A stretch of 60,931 bases of DNA from contig RDXX01000021.1 of NCBI GenBank assembly GCA_004292955.1, positions 1 through 60,931 on the forward strand, read 5' to 3'. This DNA is from Oscillatoriales cyanobacterium. Lineage in GTDB: Bacteria; Cyanobacteriota; Cyanobacteriia; Cyanobacteriales; Microcoleaceae. A model generated the notes under the pieces. The model did not search any database, was not told where the DNA came from, and saw only the letters and a program-made list of their open reading frames with translations. The position numbers and the translations under genes were made by a program. Positions 7,729 through 15,992 of the stretch are shown one piece after another (within the stretch, counting starts at the first letter, position 1; every line of letters starts with the position of its first letter).

Positions 7729-10149
7729 TTAATTAGGGATTTTTTCGGGATTTTTGGTAGCGGCAAACTGTACTTTTTCTACTTGTTTGCTGGCGTCCAT
7801 TTCGCTGAACAGTTGAATGGCGCGATCGAAGTTTTCTTGGGCTTTCTCGATGTTGCCGAGTTTTTGTTCTGTCAGTGCGAGCTGATAGCAAGCTTCGGCT
7901 CGGTCTAATTTAGCGCTGGGCAGATCGAGTATTTCTATTGCTTCTGCATGGTGCTGCATGGCTTGGTCAAATTCTCCTCGTTCTCGGTACAGGGCAGCTA
8001 TACCGCTAAGAGCTTTGGCTTTGACGGTGCTGTAAAGGTTTTCGTCGGCCTGGGCGATCGCCTGACTGTACAAGCTCAAAGCTTTTTCTGGATCTCCGAG
8101 GTTTTTATAGGTGGTGGCTAGAAACACTAACTTGTATCCCGTACCCACTAACTGGCTCTCTTCGCGATCGGCATATAGTTTGTCGGCGAGTTCCTTGGCA
8201 GCTTTTTTGACTCCCACACAGGAGTTGAGAAAAGCTAACCCGACCTCGATCGAATAACTGTTAATCCCGATAATCCCGATTTCCTCCCGCGAATTTTTCA
8301 TTTTGACAAATATCTCCAGAGCTGGTTCTAATTCCAGCATTTCTATTTTGCAAAACCCTATATTGATTGCAGCGTTAAGTTTCCAAAATTCTAGATTAGC
8401 TTTTTGGCCGTTTTCCGGTTCGCTATTTTTTGCTATATTTTGCAGACATTTAGTGGCTTTTCTTTCGGATATTTGGTGACATTCTATGGCTTGATTGATG
8501 TCGCCCAATATTCTGTAAGAAACGCCTAAAATACTGTAAAGACCGCTCAAATAATAGTCAGAAGTCACATTGTTGACGATGCGAGTAGTTGCTGAAATTA
8601 TTGGCTGCAAGAAACCTAGTTTATAGAGAGCTCGTCCGAGTTTGTAATCTTTGGCAAACTGGATATTGATTTTTTTGAGGATGACGCTAGCGGCCTGCTC
8701 GAAACAGCTAATTGCCACGTAATGATAGTAAGCTTCAAAAGCTTTCAGCGCATCTTCTACGGTTTCAATAATCTCGACGCTATCCGTCCAAAACTCGGCT
8801 GCTTTGCGGTTGGCGGTGTCCCAGTCTGCGGGCGAAAGCCGATCGACTGCTTCTTCCCGAATTGCTGGATGCACCCAGTATTCGCCTTTTTGGGACTCGA
8901 CTAGCGATCGGTGCAACAGCGATTTAATGATTTGTCTGCGTCCGGCTTCGGGCACGTCCCACAGCAGGCACAAAAGTGCATCACTAGGGACTGTCGGCAC
9001 GTCTTGATAGCGGTAACAGCCCAAGCGGCAAAGGAGTTGATAGGCTTCGGGATCGAGTTCTTGCAGGCGGTTGAATTGACTGGTAACTAAATTTTTTAAG
9101 TCGGTTTCCACCAGCGGATCGTCGCTGTTTTCCAGCCAGTAGGCTGCCATATCTCCGTCAAAATCTTCTCGGATTGTCCCCCAAAGAATGCCCATGGCTT
9201 TGGCATTACCGCCGTAAACTTTGTGCATTTCCTGGAGTGCGACAGGATCTATTTTGATGTTGCGATCGCCAAAATACTGCTGCCAAGTTTCCACGTCCAA
9301 TCCCGGAAGCAGGTAGTGTTCGACGGTTACGTCAGAATCGCAAAGTCGATCGCGACTGGTAATCAGCGTTACCGACTGCACCGCCGCGTCAGCCAAAACT
9401 CGCAAGAGTTCGACGTAAAGCCGGTGCGGTTCAATAAATTTACCTTGTCCGTCGAGGGCTGCTTCCAAATTGTCAATCAATACGCCGACTTTGAGAGTCT
9501 GAAGTTGCCGCTTCAGCCGCCCGAGGGTGACACCAAAGTCTGGCCCTGGTTCTTCTTGGAAGTCTTGCTTGAGCCATTCTTCGATCGCACTCTCTAAGGC
9601 TGTGAGGTTTTCTGTCTCTTTTGCCATCAGCAGTTCAATTACGCGATCGAACCCTTGAGATTTCAGGTACTGTCTGGCTAAAGTCGTTTTGCCCATACCG
9701 CCGGCACTTTGGATCACAATCACTTTAGCGCCTTGGGCGACCAGAGTATTCAGATCCTCGATCGCCTCAAACCTGCCCAAAAAGTTCGGATTTTCGATTT
9801 CCAAGTCCGAATCTAGCCCCAGGGACGATCGGGGCGGAACAATTTGCCCCGACTGCGGTTCTAGTTTCGAGTAGCTGCGCCAATATCGATCTATTACCGC
9901 TTGCAGGTTATCTCTTTTAACTTTTTCACCTTCTCCAAACAAAGCTGAAAGGCGCTTCCACAAATTAGAGGCAGCATCCTTAACAGTCCCTACTCCATAT
10001 CCTTCACTCTCTGCAACCTGTTGGTACGTCCTGCCTTGCACCCCCATCCATGCTTCGCGAAAGATCGCGCTGTCAAGGTTGTCGAGAGTTTTCAGGTTTC
10101 GAGCCACAAGTAACGAGTTAGTAAAATCCAGTGCTTGATCCGCTTCCAT
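7729..10149 (-). CDS. STAND NTPase: vMAP-type HTH, NB-ARC-like ATPase, TPR sensor
   Basis: About 806 residues from the ATG at 10149 (MEADQALDF); an ATG at 10182 is possible. Residues 1-90 form the helical HTH found at the start of many cyanobacterial STAND and 'vWA-MoxR-associated' proteins (GRTYQQVAESEGYGVGTVKD). The ATPase follows: Walker A SAGGMGKTTLAR, Walker B VGVLIDNLEAAL, then TLITSRDR and the GNAKAMGIL GxP-like block. The C-terminal third is TPR-like (NLGDPEKALSLYSQAIAQAD, RGEFDQAMQHHAEAIEIL). STAND proteins are regulated switches that oligomerise when the repeat region senses a ligand. No effector domain is fused, so one may act in trans. It is divergent from the six NfeD-like genes across a 215-base spacer. 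Confidence 0.85.
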   Translation of the reverse strand: MEADQALDFTNSLLVARNLKTLDNLDSAIFREAWMGVQGRTYQQVAESEGYGVGTVKDAASNLWKRLSALFGEGEKVKRDNLQAVIDRYWRSYSKLEPQSGQIVPPRSSLGLDSDLEIENPNFLGRFEAIEDLNTLVAQGAKVIVIQSAGGMGKTTLARQYLKSQGFDRVIELLMAKETENLTALESAIEEWLKQDFQEEPGPDFGVTLGRLKRQLQTLKVGVLIDNLEAALDGQGKFIEPHRLYVELLRVLADAAVQSVTLITSRDRLCDSDVTVEHYLLPGLDVETWQQYFGDRNIKIDPVALQEMHKVYGGNAKAMGILWGTIREDFDGDMAAYWLENSDDPLVETDLKNLVTSQFNRLQELDPEAYQLLCRLGCYRYQDVPTVPSDALLCLLWDVPEAGRRQIIKSLLHRSLVESQKGEYWVHPAIREEAVDRLSPADWDTANRKAAEFWTDSVEIIETVEDALKAFEAYYHYVAISCFEQAASVILKKINIQFAKDYKLGRALYKLGFLQPIISATTRIVNNVTSDYYLSGLYSILGVSYRILGDINQAIECHQISERKATKCLQNIAKNSEPENGQKANLEFWKLNAAINIGFCKIEMLELEPALEIFVKMKNSREEIGIIGINSYSIEVGLAFLNSCVGVKKAAKELADKLYADREESQLVGTGYKLVFLATTYKNLGDPEKALSLYSQAIAQADENLYSTVKAKALSGIAALYRERGEFDQAMQHHAEAIEILDLPSAKLDRAEACYQLALTEQKLGNIEKAQENFDRAIQLFSEMDASKQVEKVQFAATKNPEKIPN

Positions 10150-10364
10150 TGAGTCACCAGGTTTAGCGTTACCTATTATCAAACAACTCTAACAGACTTT
10201 TTCCGACTCGCTTACGGGCTCAAACAGCCGACTTATAAGGACTTTTGCCGACTGACACAGCCATGGTTGACCTGCGAGACTGTTGAGTGTGGAGGGGAAG
10301 TTGACCGACAAGCTTCTGACATCCGCACCAATCAAGTCGAACTTACATTCAGGAGCCAGCAGCT
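10150..10364. promoter_or_regulatory. Shared divergent promoter region between STAND gene and NfeD-like array
   Basis: 215 bases between two divergent start codons, long enough for two promoters. Several short repeats of CCGACT (10203, 10231, 10251) are visible, which may be regulator sites. No clear -10/-35 pair could be assigned with confidence. Confidence 0.35.
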
Positions 10365-10547
10365 ATGTCTATTAACACTGATGAAAAGGCGATCGTCGAT
10401 GAAGCAATTCGCCCTCAAGAATGCGGCCGGGTGCGCTTTCAAAGCACTTGGTGGCCTGCAAAATGCGATCGAGACATAACTTTTCACCCCGGGGATGTGG
10501 TTCGAGTTGTGGGAATTGACAACATTACCCTGATTGTCACAGCCTAG
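10365..10547 (+). CDS. NfeD-like OB-fold small protein, array copy 1
   Basis: 60 residues. After a short helical lead (EKAIVDEAIRP) the sequence GRVRFQSTWWPAKC, then DITFHPGDVVRVVGIDNI and TLIV, matches the C-terminal OB-fold (NfeD) pattern: G-x-V-x-F..W.A....I..G..V.V......L.V. No membrane part, unlike full NfeD/stomatin partners. The start is fixed by AGGAG 9 bases upstream in a leader (CAGGAGCCAGCA) repeated before copies 2 and 5. First gene of a six-member tandem array next to the STAND gene; function unknown, possibly a binding module. Confidence 0.75.
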   Translation: MSINTDEKAIVDEAIRPQECGRVRFQSTWWPAKCDRDITFHPGDVVRVVGIDNITLIVTA

Positions 10548-10554
10548 CTTTGAC

Positions 10555-10586
10555 AGTTGACAGTTGACAGTTGACAGTTGACAGCA
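10555..10586. repeat. GTTGACA heptamer array between array copies 1 and 2
   Basis: Four to five tandem GTTGACA units right after the stop of copy 1, same unit as at 6990 and 27415. Confidence 0.85.
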
Positions 10587-10682
10587 AGAGGGCGACCTCT
10601 ACCTGGAAATTGGTAACGAGTCGAGCAATCAGTTTTTCGCATCTCAAACTTCAGCCAAACTTATAATCAGGAGCCAGCAATC

Positions 10683-10865
10683 ATGACTTTTGACAATTCC
10701 GAAAAAGCGATCGTCGATGAAGCAATTCGCCCTCAAGAGTCCGGCCGCGTGCGCTTCCAAAACAGTTGGTGGCCTGCAAAATGCGAGCAAGAGATGACTT
10801 TTCAACCGGGTGACGTGGTTCGCGTCATCGGAATTGACAACATTACTCTGATTGTGGCAGCCTAG
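10683..10865 (+). CDS. NfeD-like OB-fold small protein, array copy 2
   Basis: 60 residues, closest to copy 1 (both begin ...EKAIVDEAIRPQE). Core: SGRVRFQNSWWPAKC then EMTFQPGDVVRVIGIDNI. Leader TCAGGAGCCAGCAATC upstream is nearly the same as that of copy 1, so the duplicated unit included the ribosome binding site. A TTTTTCGCATC stretch about 50 bases upstream recurs before copy 5. Confidence 0.75.
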   Translation: MTFDNSEKAIVDEAIRPQESGRVRFQNSWWPAKCEQEMTFQPGDVVRVIGIDNITLIVAA

Positions 10866-10949
10866 CTGCCGATCGAGCCAGTGAATCGAGTCCTACAAGT
10901 TTTTACCTCTCAAGAATCCGACGAATCTGCACTCAGGAGTCCTAAAGTT

Positions 10950-11132
10950 ATGAGTCTCAACCATTTGAAAAAAGCCGTCGTAGAAGAAGAAATCCGTCCA
11001 GGCGAGTCCGGTCGCGTCCGATTCCAGAGCACTTGGTGGCCTGCGAAGTGCGATCGACAAATAACTTTGAAACCCGGTGCTGTGGTTCGTGTCCTGGCAC
11101 TTGAGAACGTGACTCTGATCGTTGAAGCGTAG
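10950..11132 (+). CDS. NfeD-like OB-fold small protein, array copy 3
   Basis: 60 residues from ATG 10950, chosen over the in-frame ATG at 10881 because CAGGAGTCC lies just upstream, as in the other copies. Core: GRVRFQSTWWPAKC then QITLKPGAVVRVLALENV. The 'LKPGAVVRVL' variant is shared with copy 4, so these two form a pair. Confidence 0.72.
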   Translation: MSLNHLKKAVVEEEIRPGESGRVRFQSTWWPAKCDRQITLKPGAVVRVLALENVTLIVEA

Positions 11133-11216
11133 TTGGGAATTAAGGATTTACCGAGTCTGGTTATAAGTTTATCGCCTTTGAAGGTTACGAAAAATTTGAA
11201 ATTGGGAGCCAAAAAT

Positions 11217-11402
11217 ATGACTGTTAGCTATTTGGAAAAAGCGATCGTAGATGAAGAAATTCGACCCAATCAGCCCGGTCGCGTCAGCTTCCAAAACAGT
11301 TGGTGGCCTGCGAAGTGCGACGATCTACAAATAACTTTGAAACCCGGTGCTGTGGTTCGAGTCCTGAGACTTGAAAACATTACTCTAATAGTTGAAGCTT
11401 AG
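11217..11402 (+). CDS. NfeD-like OB-fold small protein, array copy 4
   Basis: 61 residues from ATG 11217, with GGGAGCC upstream. Core: GRVSFQNSWWPAKC then DLQITLKPGAVVRVLRLENI; one residue is inserted after the Cys compared with the others. Otherwise closest to copy 3. The 281 bases to copy 5 hold a TTTTAGA heptamer array and a leader like that of copy 2. Confidence 0.72.
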   Translation: MTVSYLEKAIVDEEIRPNQPGRVSFQNSWWPAKCDDLQITLKPGAVVRVLRLENITLIVEA

Positions 11403-11438
11403 TTCGGAAAAACTCTGAGGTGGGGAGTAGTCAGTTGA

Positions 11439-11470
11439 TTTTAGATTTTAGATTTTAGATTTTAGATTTA
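11439..11470. repeat. TTTTAGA heptamer array between array copies 4 and 5
   Basis: Four tandem ATTTTAG units in the spacer after copy 4. Confidence 0.85.
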
Positions 11471-11683
11471 CACTCTCATTAAATCTGAGAGTTTGAAAGT
11501 CAGTCTAAAATCAGGGATCTGCCAGACTCAAGTTGAGGATTTGTATCGGTTTGTAGAAGGCAGAATTTAACTTCCCGCTTGCAATTGTTGGGATAAGAAA
11601 TCTGACCATTTAATCAAACTTAAAAAGCGCGAGCTTTTCGCATCCAAAAGTCAAACATAACCTATCTTCAGGAGCCATCCACC

Positions 11684-12079
11684 ATGTCTACTAACTATGT
11701 CGAAGAAGCAAGCTTTATTGAAGAAGAAGGAATCTTAGCCTTCGCTGATCAGGAAAAAGTGGGCAGTGTTAATCAAGCAAAATCAGCCGTCTCCGGTGCG
11801 GAAAAGTCCAGCACCGATGTAGCAGAAGAGACGGCGGTCGGTGAGGAAAAACCCGCTGTCGGCGATGCAGAAACAGTCCATACTCATCTAGCGCCAAAAG
11901 ATATCGCCCCAGACCAAAAAGCGATCGTCGAAGAAGAAATTCGTCCGGGAGAATCTGGTCGCGTCCGTTTCCAAAGCAGTTGGTGGCCTGCAACATCTGA
12001 CCAAGAAATTACTTTTAAACCCGGAGAAGCGGTTCGAGTCATCGCCATTGACAATGTGACTCTGATTGTTGAAGGGTAA
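11684..12079 (+). CDS. NfeD-like OB-fold protein with acidic N-terminal extension, array copy 5
   Basis: 131 residues: about 75 residues of low-complexity, Glu/Ala/Val-rich sequence (VEEASFIEEEGILAFADQEK...) are placed before the common OB core (GRVRFQSSWWPATS, then EITFKPGEAVRVIAIDNV). The Lys-Cys pair after WWPA, kept in the five other copies, is replaced by Thr-Ser here. The leader TTCAGGAGCCATCC matches copies 1 and 2. The extension could be a linker or a binding tail. This is the only copy with a second region. Confidence 0.72.
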   Translation: MSTNYVEEASFIEEEGILAFADQEKVGSVNQAKSAVSGAEKSSTDVAEETAVGEEKPAVGDAETVHTHLAPKDIAPDQKAIVEEEIRPGESGRVRFQSSWWPATSDQEITFKPGEAVRVIAIDNVTLIVEG

Positions 12080-12094
12080 TTGCAAAGCATCTTC

Positions 12095-12127
12095 CGATTT
12101 TAGATTTTGGATTTTAGATTTTAGATT
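12095..12127. repeat. TTTTAGA heptamer array between array copies 5 and 6
   Basis: Four to five units of ATTTTAG/ATTTTGG after the stop of copy 5. Confidence 0.85.
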
Positions 12128-12234
12128 GGAGGATTTGGGGATTGGGAGATTGATGAATGGTTTATTAATTGGTAAATACCTCGGAAACTGTTCGCCTTCA
12201 AAACAATTCCAACCAATTTTTAGGAGTAGCAATC

Positions 12235-12423
12235 ATGTTTTTTGACTATTTTGAAGAAGCAATCGTTGCAGAAGAAATTCGACCGGGTGAATGCGGCCGC
12301 GTCCGCTTTCAATGTAGTTGGTGGCCCGCTAAGTGCGATAAAGGCATAACTTTTAAACCCGGGGAACTGGTTTATGTGGTAGGAATTGACAAGATTACTT
12401 TATTGGTGGAGGGTATAGCTTGA
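12235..12423 (+). CDS. NfeD-like OB-fold small protein, array copy 6
   Basis: 62 residues from ATG 12235, with TAGGAGTAG upstream; the earlier in-frame ATG at 12169 lacks such a site. Core: GRVRFQCSWWPAKC then GITFKPGELVYVVGIDKI. It has an extra Cys in the RFQCSWW strand and ends in VEGIA. Last gene of the array, followed about 130 bases on by a terminator hairpin. Confidence 0.72.
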   Translation: MFFDYFEEAIVAEEIRPGECGRVRFQCSWWPAKCDKGITFKPGELVYVVGIDKITLLVEGIA

Positions 12424-12548
12424 AATGCGGGAATTTGCGATCGCGCTGCCGCCTAGGCGGATCTCTCTTCAAATCTCTTCAAAAGCGCGATCGAACTTCT
12501 CACCTCTGTTAATTGCAATATTCTAGAGTTTAACCTCAACAACTACTC

Positions 12549-12579
12549 ACCGCTGACAGTCTTGTCGGCGGTTTTTTTT
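12549..12579 (+). terminator. Rho-independent terminator of the NfeD-like array
   Basis: ACCGCTGACA - GTCT - TGTCGGCGGT with one G-T pair, followed by eight T residues. Confidence 0.85.
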
Positions 12580-12750
12580 CAGTAGGAAGACGGTACCGTG
12601 CCTATTGGTGAAAACTTAAGCCTGAAAGCCTTGATAAATCTCGTTTTTACCTGAGTCCAGATCCCCCTCGCATCCCCCGCATCGTTGCGGGGACTTTGAG
12701 ACAACTCCTGTCCCCCCCGACTATCCGGGGGGCTAGACAGGGTTAATTAA

Positions 12751-12820
12751 AGGTACGTAGTTGCGCTTCAGCGCTCTTTCCTAATATTATAAAGAGCGCT
12801 TTCATCGCAACTACGTACCT
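12751..12820. repeat. Long palindrome with AGGTACGTAGTTGCGC ends
   Basis: Arms AGGTACGTAGTTGCG...CGCAACTACGTACCT enclose a second stem (GCGCTCTTT...AAAGAGCGC). A second copy with the same arms and design lies at 58485-58544, so it is a dispersed, probably MITE- or REP-like element. Confidence 0.85.
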
Positions 12821-12955
12821 AATTTGTATGACGACAATAAATTTGATGTTAAGTTGACACTCCGAAAGGCTCTTGGAGTGTCCCTAATTACCCACAGCCT
12901 ATGTATCATGCTGAGTGAAACGAAGCATCTCCCTCGATGCTTCGCCCAAGTGCGT

Positions 12956-13819
12956 TTAGGACTTTTCATAACGAACTAGAAGATGCCAGAGAAAAATATC
13001 CGGATCGTCATGCTGGATCATCTCTTTAAACATCGAAACAAAAGGCTCATAGTCCAAAATCTCCATCTGCAAACAAAGTTGTTTTAATCCCGCTTCTTTA
13101 AAGATGCGATTCAAACGCAAGGGAGTGTAATAAATCTGGGGATCTTGCCACTCAGCATCCCAAACTTTATTGCCGTAGACATCGATAAATCCTTCTGTAA
13201 CGCAGTGAGCGTGTTTGCGACTAAAATAGGCAATTTCCAAGAAGCATAAGGTAGTTGGAAAATATCCGTATATCTTGCCACCGGGCTTGAGAACTTTACC
13301 AAATTCCCGAATCATCTGGCGGTTGGTTTTATCCTCACTGGAAACCACAGAATTTGCGAGGAGGACGCAATCAAATTTATCGTTCCACTCCGGTTTTTGT
13401 TCGATGATTCGCGTGGAGTCTACTTCCTCAAACACAATTTGCTGGTTGTTGAGTCGGGCATCTCCATCTGCTTTTTCCCAATCTGTGCGTGCTTTTTCAA
13501 TCGCTGTTTTGGAAAAATCGGTACAGTAGATTTGTCCAATTTGGGGGCAAAATTCTAGTAAGGTTTTCTGAAGATAAATTTCCGAGCCACAACCGGGAAT
13601 TAGGACTTTGATGTCAGGCGAGTTGGGAATATCATAGCCGGGAGAACGCTCTGGACGGATTAAGTTTTTGCAGATTTTGGGGTCTTGGGTGATACTGAAA
13701 GCGTTGTTGGTATAATCTTCGTGGTGTTTATCCCAGATTTCTTTCTCTTCTTCAAGTGATTTCGAGCCAAGGCCATGAGAAGAGGGGATTAGCCATTTGT
13801 AATCATTTGTATCGGTCAT
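12956..13819 (-). CDS. Class I SAM-dependent methyltransferase, substrate unknown
   Basis: 287 residues from ATG 13819, preceded by GGAG at a spacing of 9; an upstream TTG would add five residues. Motif I is IKVLIPGCGSEIY, the acidic motif is IYCTDFSKTAIE, and LKPGGKIYGYFP is the post-motif beta strand. Such enzymes modify small molecules, lipids or peptides; the target is not readable. The gene follows an ABC half-exporter on the same strand by 43 bases, so the two probably form one operon, which suggests modification plus export of the same compound (inference). Confidence 0.8.
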   Translation of the reverse strand: MTDTNDYKWLIPSSHGLGSKSLEEEKEIWDKHHEDYTNNAFSITQDPKICKNLIRPERSPGYDIPNSPDIKVLIPGCGSEIYLQKTLLEFCPQIGQIYCTDFSKTAIEKARTDWEKADGDARLNNQQIVFEEVDSTRIIEQKPEWNDKFDCVLLANSVVSSEDKTNRQMIREFGKVLKPGGKIYGYFPTTLCFLEIAYFSRKHAHCVTEGFIDVYGNKVWDAEWQDPQIYYTPLRLNRIFKEAGLKQLCLQMEILDYEPFVSMFKEMIQHDDPDIFLWHLLVRYEKS

Positions 13820-13862
13820 AATTTTCAACTCCAAAATGTTCAGTACAAGTTAAATCTGCGTG

Positions 13863-15530
13863 TCAATCACTCACCACCAAGCTGCCGTTTTCCATCACAT
13901 ACGTGACATCCGCACGCAAGGCATTAGCCATGCGGTGGGTGATGAAAATCACCGTGCGTTCTTTGGTAATGCGCTCGATGGTGGTGAGGATTTTGGCTTC
14001 CGTGGCGGGGTCGAGGGCTGATGTGGCTTCATCCAGAATCAGAATTGCTGGATTTCTTACCAACGCTCTCGCCAGGGCGATTCTTTGGCGTTGTCCCCCT
14101 GATAACTGTCCGCCCCTGTCACCAACAGGTGTGTCGTAGCCTTGGGGTAAGGACAAAATAAATTCGTGAATCTCGGTGGCTTTGGCTGCGGCTTCGACTT
14201 GTTCGTCAGTGGCTTGTAGATAGCCCATGCGGATGTTTTCTCGCACCGAGCAATTAAACAGAATTACATCCTGAGAAACCAGTGCAATTTGAGAACGGAG
14301 GGAGCGTACTGTGGCATGACGTAAATCAATGCCATCAAACAGAATGCGTCCTTTATCTGGATCGTAAAATCGCGTTAGCAAGTTGACAATTGTACTTTTG
14401 CCTGCTCCACTTTGACCGACAAATACCACAAAGTCTCCTTGGCGAATCTTCAGGGAGAGATTTTTAACTCCACCTCTATCTTGGGAATAGCTAAAGGTAA
14501 CATCGTCAAAGTAAAGATCGCTGTAAAAGTGAGGTAAATCAATCGCACCCGGTGCATCCTGAATCGCCGGAGTTTCTGATAAGATATCGCTGATGCGTTG
14601 CAGCCCTGCCACTCCATCAATAAATGCCGGTATTGACGAAGTTAAGCCGAGGATATTGAGATTCAATCCTAGCATTAAAACTTGAAATGAGGTAAGAGTT
14701 CCTACAGAAATTGTATTCCTGTAGGTCATGACTGCACCAATACTTAAAACCACCAACTGCGTCATGACAAAACCAATCATGGGGACTTTCTGCACTAAGT
14801 AGGAGAGAAAGGTTGCCCGGACATAAACCTGTTTTAAGTCATTCAAATCGGTGGAAAAATCCTCAGTCATTTGGTTCTCCAGCCCGAATATCTTGACAAC
14901 GGTTTGCGAGAGGATATTCTCTTCGATAACGCTGGCAATCTGTCCTTCTTTTTGCAGCAACTTATAGCCGACTTCGGTGGCAAGGCTGGCAATTTTTGCT
15001 GGAGCAATGGTACAGATAGTTAAACCGATTAAACTGAGCAGGGCTAATTGCCAGTTGAGGAGGAAGAGGAAAACCATAGAAAATAGGAAGTTAGACAGTT
15101 CTAAAACAACGACTGTCAGCCCCATTGTAATTACGCCATTTTCCACCTTTTCGACATCGGCGATCAGACAATTGACAATATCCCCGGCTGAACGTCGCCC
15201 AAAAAACTCCATTGAAAGGCTTTGGAGATGCTCGAATAGAGAGTATCGGATATTGTTAGTGATTAAAATGCCCAAACGCGCTCCGAGGAAAATTCCTAGC
15301 AAGCCGATGCAAGCATATAGAATTGCTCCGACAACTAGCAATGACAGGATTAGAACCAGAAGACTATAGTTTTGGGGAACGATGGCGGCATCGATGATAA
15401 ATTTTAAGCTGGCTCGGAAGACTGAATCAAATGCTGCGTCGAATATCAGGCAGATAAAGAGTAAAATGAATTGCCCTTTGTAGGAGGCAATGTATTTGTT
15501 GAGGGTTTTAAAGAACCAAATCAGTTCCAT
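13863..15530 (-). CDS. ABC half-exporter: fused membrane and ATPase domains
   Basis: 555 residues. Residues 1-310 form a type I exporter membrane domain with about six helices (FILLFICLIFDAAFDS... at the start). The ATPase has Walker A GQSGAGKST, Q-loop, signature LSGGQRQRIALARAL, Walker B ILILDEATSALD and H-loop ITHRMA. It works as a dimer. No C39 peptidase domain is present, so there is no built-in leader cleavage. Substrate unknown; lipid, peptide and drug exporters share this form. In an apparent operon with the methyltransferase downstream. Confidence 0.9.
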   Translation of the reverse strand: MELIWFFKTLNKYIASYKGQFILLFICLIFDAAFDSVFRASLKFIIDAAIVPQNYSLLVLILSLLVVGAILYACIGLLGIFLGARLGILITNNIRYSLFEHLQSLSMEFFGRRSAGDIVNCLIADVEKVENGVITMGLTVVVLELSNFLFSMVFLFLLNWQLALLSLIGLTICTIAPAKIASLATEVGYKLLQKEGQIASVIEENILSQTVVKIFGLENQMTEDFSTDLNDLKQVYVRATFLSYLVQKVPMIGFVMTQLVVLSIGAVMTYRNTISVGTLTSFQVLMLGLNLNILGLTSSIPAFIDGVAGLQRISDILSETPAIQDAPGAIDLPHFYSDLYFDDVTFSYSQDRGGVKNLSLKIRQGDFVVFVGQSGAGKSTIVNLLTRFYDPDKGRILFDGIDLRHATVRSLRSQIALVSQDVILFNCSVRENIRMGYLQATDEQVEAAAKATEIHEFILSLPQGYDTPVGDRGGQLSGGQRQRIALARALVRNPAILILDEATSALDPATEAKILTTIERITKERTVIFITHRMANALRADVTYVMENGSLVVSD

Positions 15531-15992
15531 GAGTTATGGGAGTTTGTTTACAGGCACGATTTATACTTTGACGTAGCATTTATCCAGGTTTGGATTGGAT
15601 TCTGTTGCTCTTTTTTTGAAGCGGCATCCTTTCCATGTCTCTATCATGGCTCCCCTACCTCGCTCCTGTCAGTCGGAAAAGTCGGATCGTAAAGTCGGAA
15701 AAGTCGGATCTTTGCTTAATTGATATATTTCTGAGTGAGGGATACCAGATCACGCACTAAAAGACATCGGTAATAATAATGAAAATTAATCGAAGTGTCT
15801 GTGCTAATCGGCAGATATTTTTACTTTGTATCAAGCCTTGTCTTTCTCCATAAGACAAGGCTTGACACTGAGTTATACGGTTGTCCGCTCTTGTTTAAAC
15901 TCAGATTGATGAAAGATGAACCAGTTTTTCAGATTTTTTAAGAGCTTTATATATGCTCTTGACAAAACCTAAAAAACTTTGAATTGTACCTG
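15531..15992. other. Non-coding stretch upstream of the ABC exporter gene
   Basis: 462 bases. Holds a direct repeat of GTCGGAAAAGTCGGATC (about 15673-15710), a strong hairpin at 15831-15865 and the 3' flank of the next gene. A 28-codon minus-strand frame at 15561-15647 has a possible GGGGAG site and two Cys residues, but nothing else supports it as a gene. Confidence 0.6.
15831..15865. terminator. Strong hairpin downstream of the 157-residue protein gene
   Basis: Perfect 14-base arms (TCAAGCCTTGTCTT and its complement) with a 7-base loop. No T-run on the minus strand, so it may be an RNA end-protecting hairpin rather than a true terminator. Confidence 0.5.

Larger units (their letters stand above)
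12424..12955. other. Non-coding stretch: terminator and dispersed repeats
   Basis: 532 bases with no convincing gene. Contains the array terminator (12549-12579), C-rich dispersed repeats near 12660-12740 (CCCCGACTATCCGGGGGG palindrome), the large palindrome at 12751-12820 and a GAAGCATC...GATGCTTC hairpin near 12922-12944 that may end the minus-strand methyltransferase gene. Confidence 0.7.

Noticed and set aside
10267..10479. 70-codon frame overlapping NfeD-like copy 1
   Set aside because: Out of frame with the conserved core; the ribosome site and homology support 10365 instead.
12169..12234. Longer N-terminus for NfeD-like copy 6
   Set aside because: No ribosome site before 12169, while TAGGAGTAG stands before 12235 as in other copies.
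15561..15647. 28-codon minus-strand frame before the ABC exporter, possible peptide
   Set aside because: Ribosome site is poor, no promoter or terminator of its own, no conserved pattern; noted only in the spacer entry.
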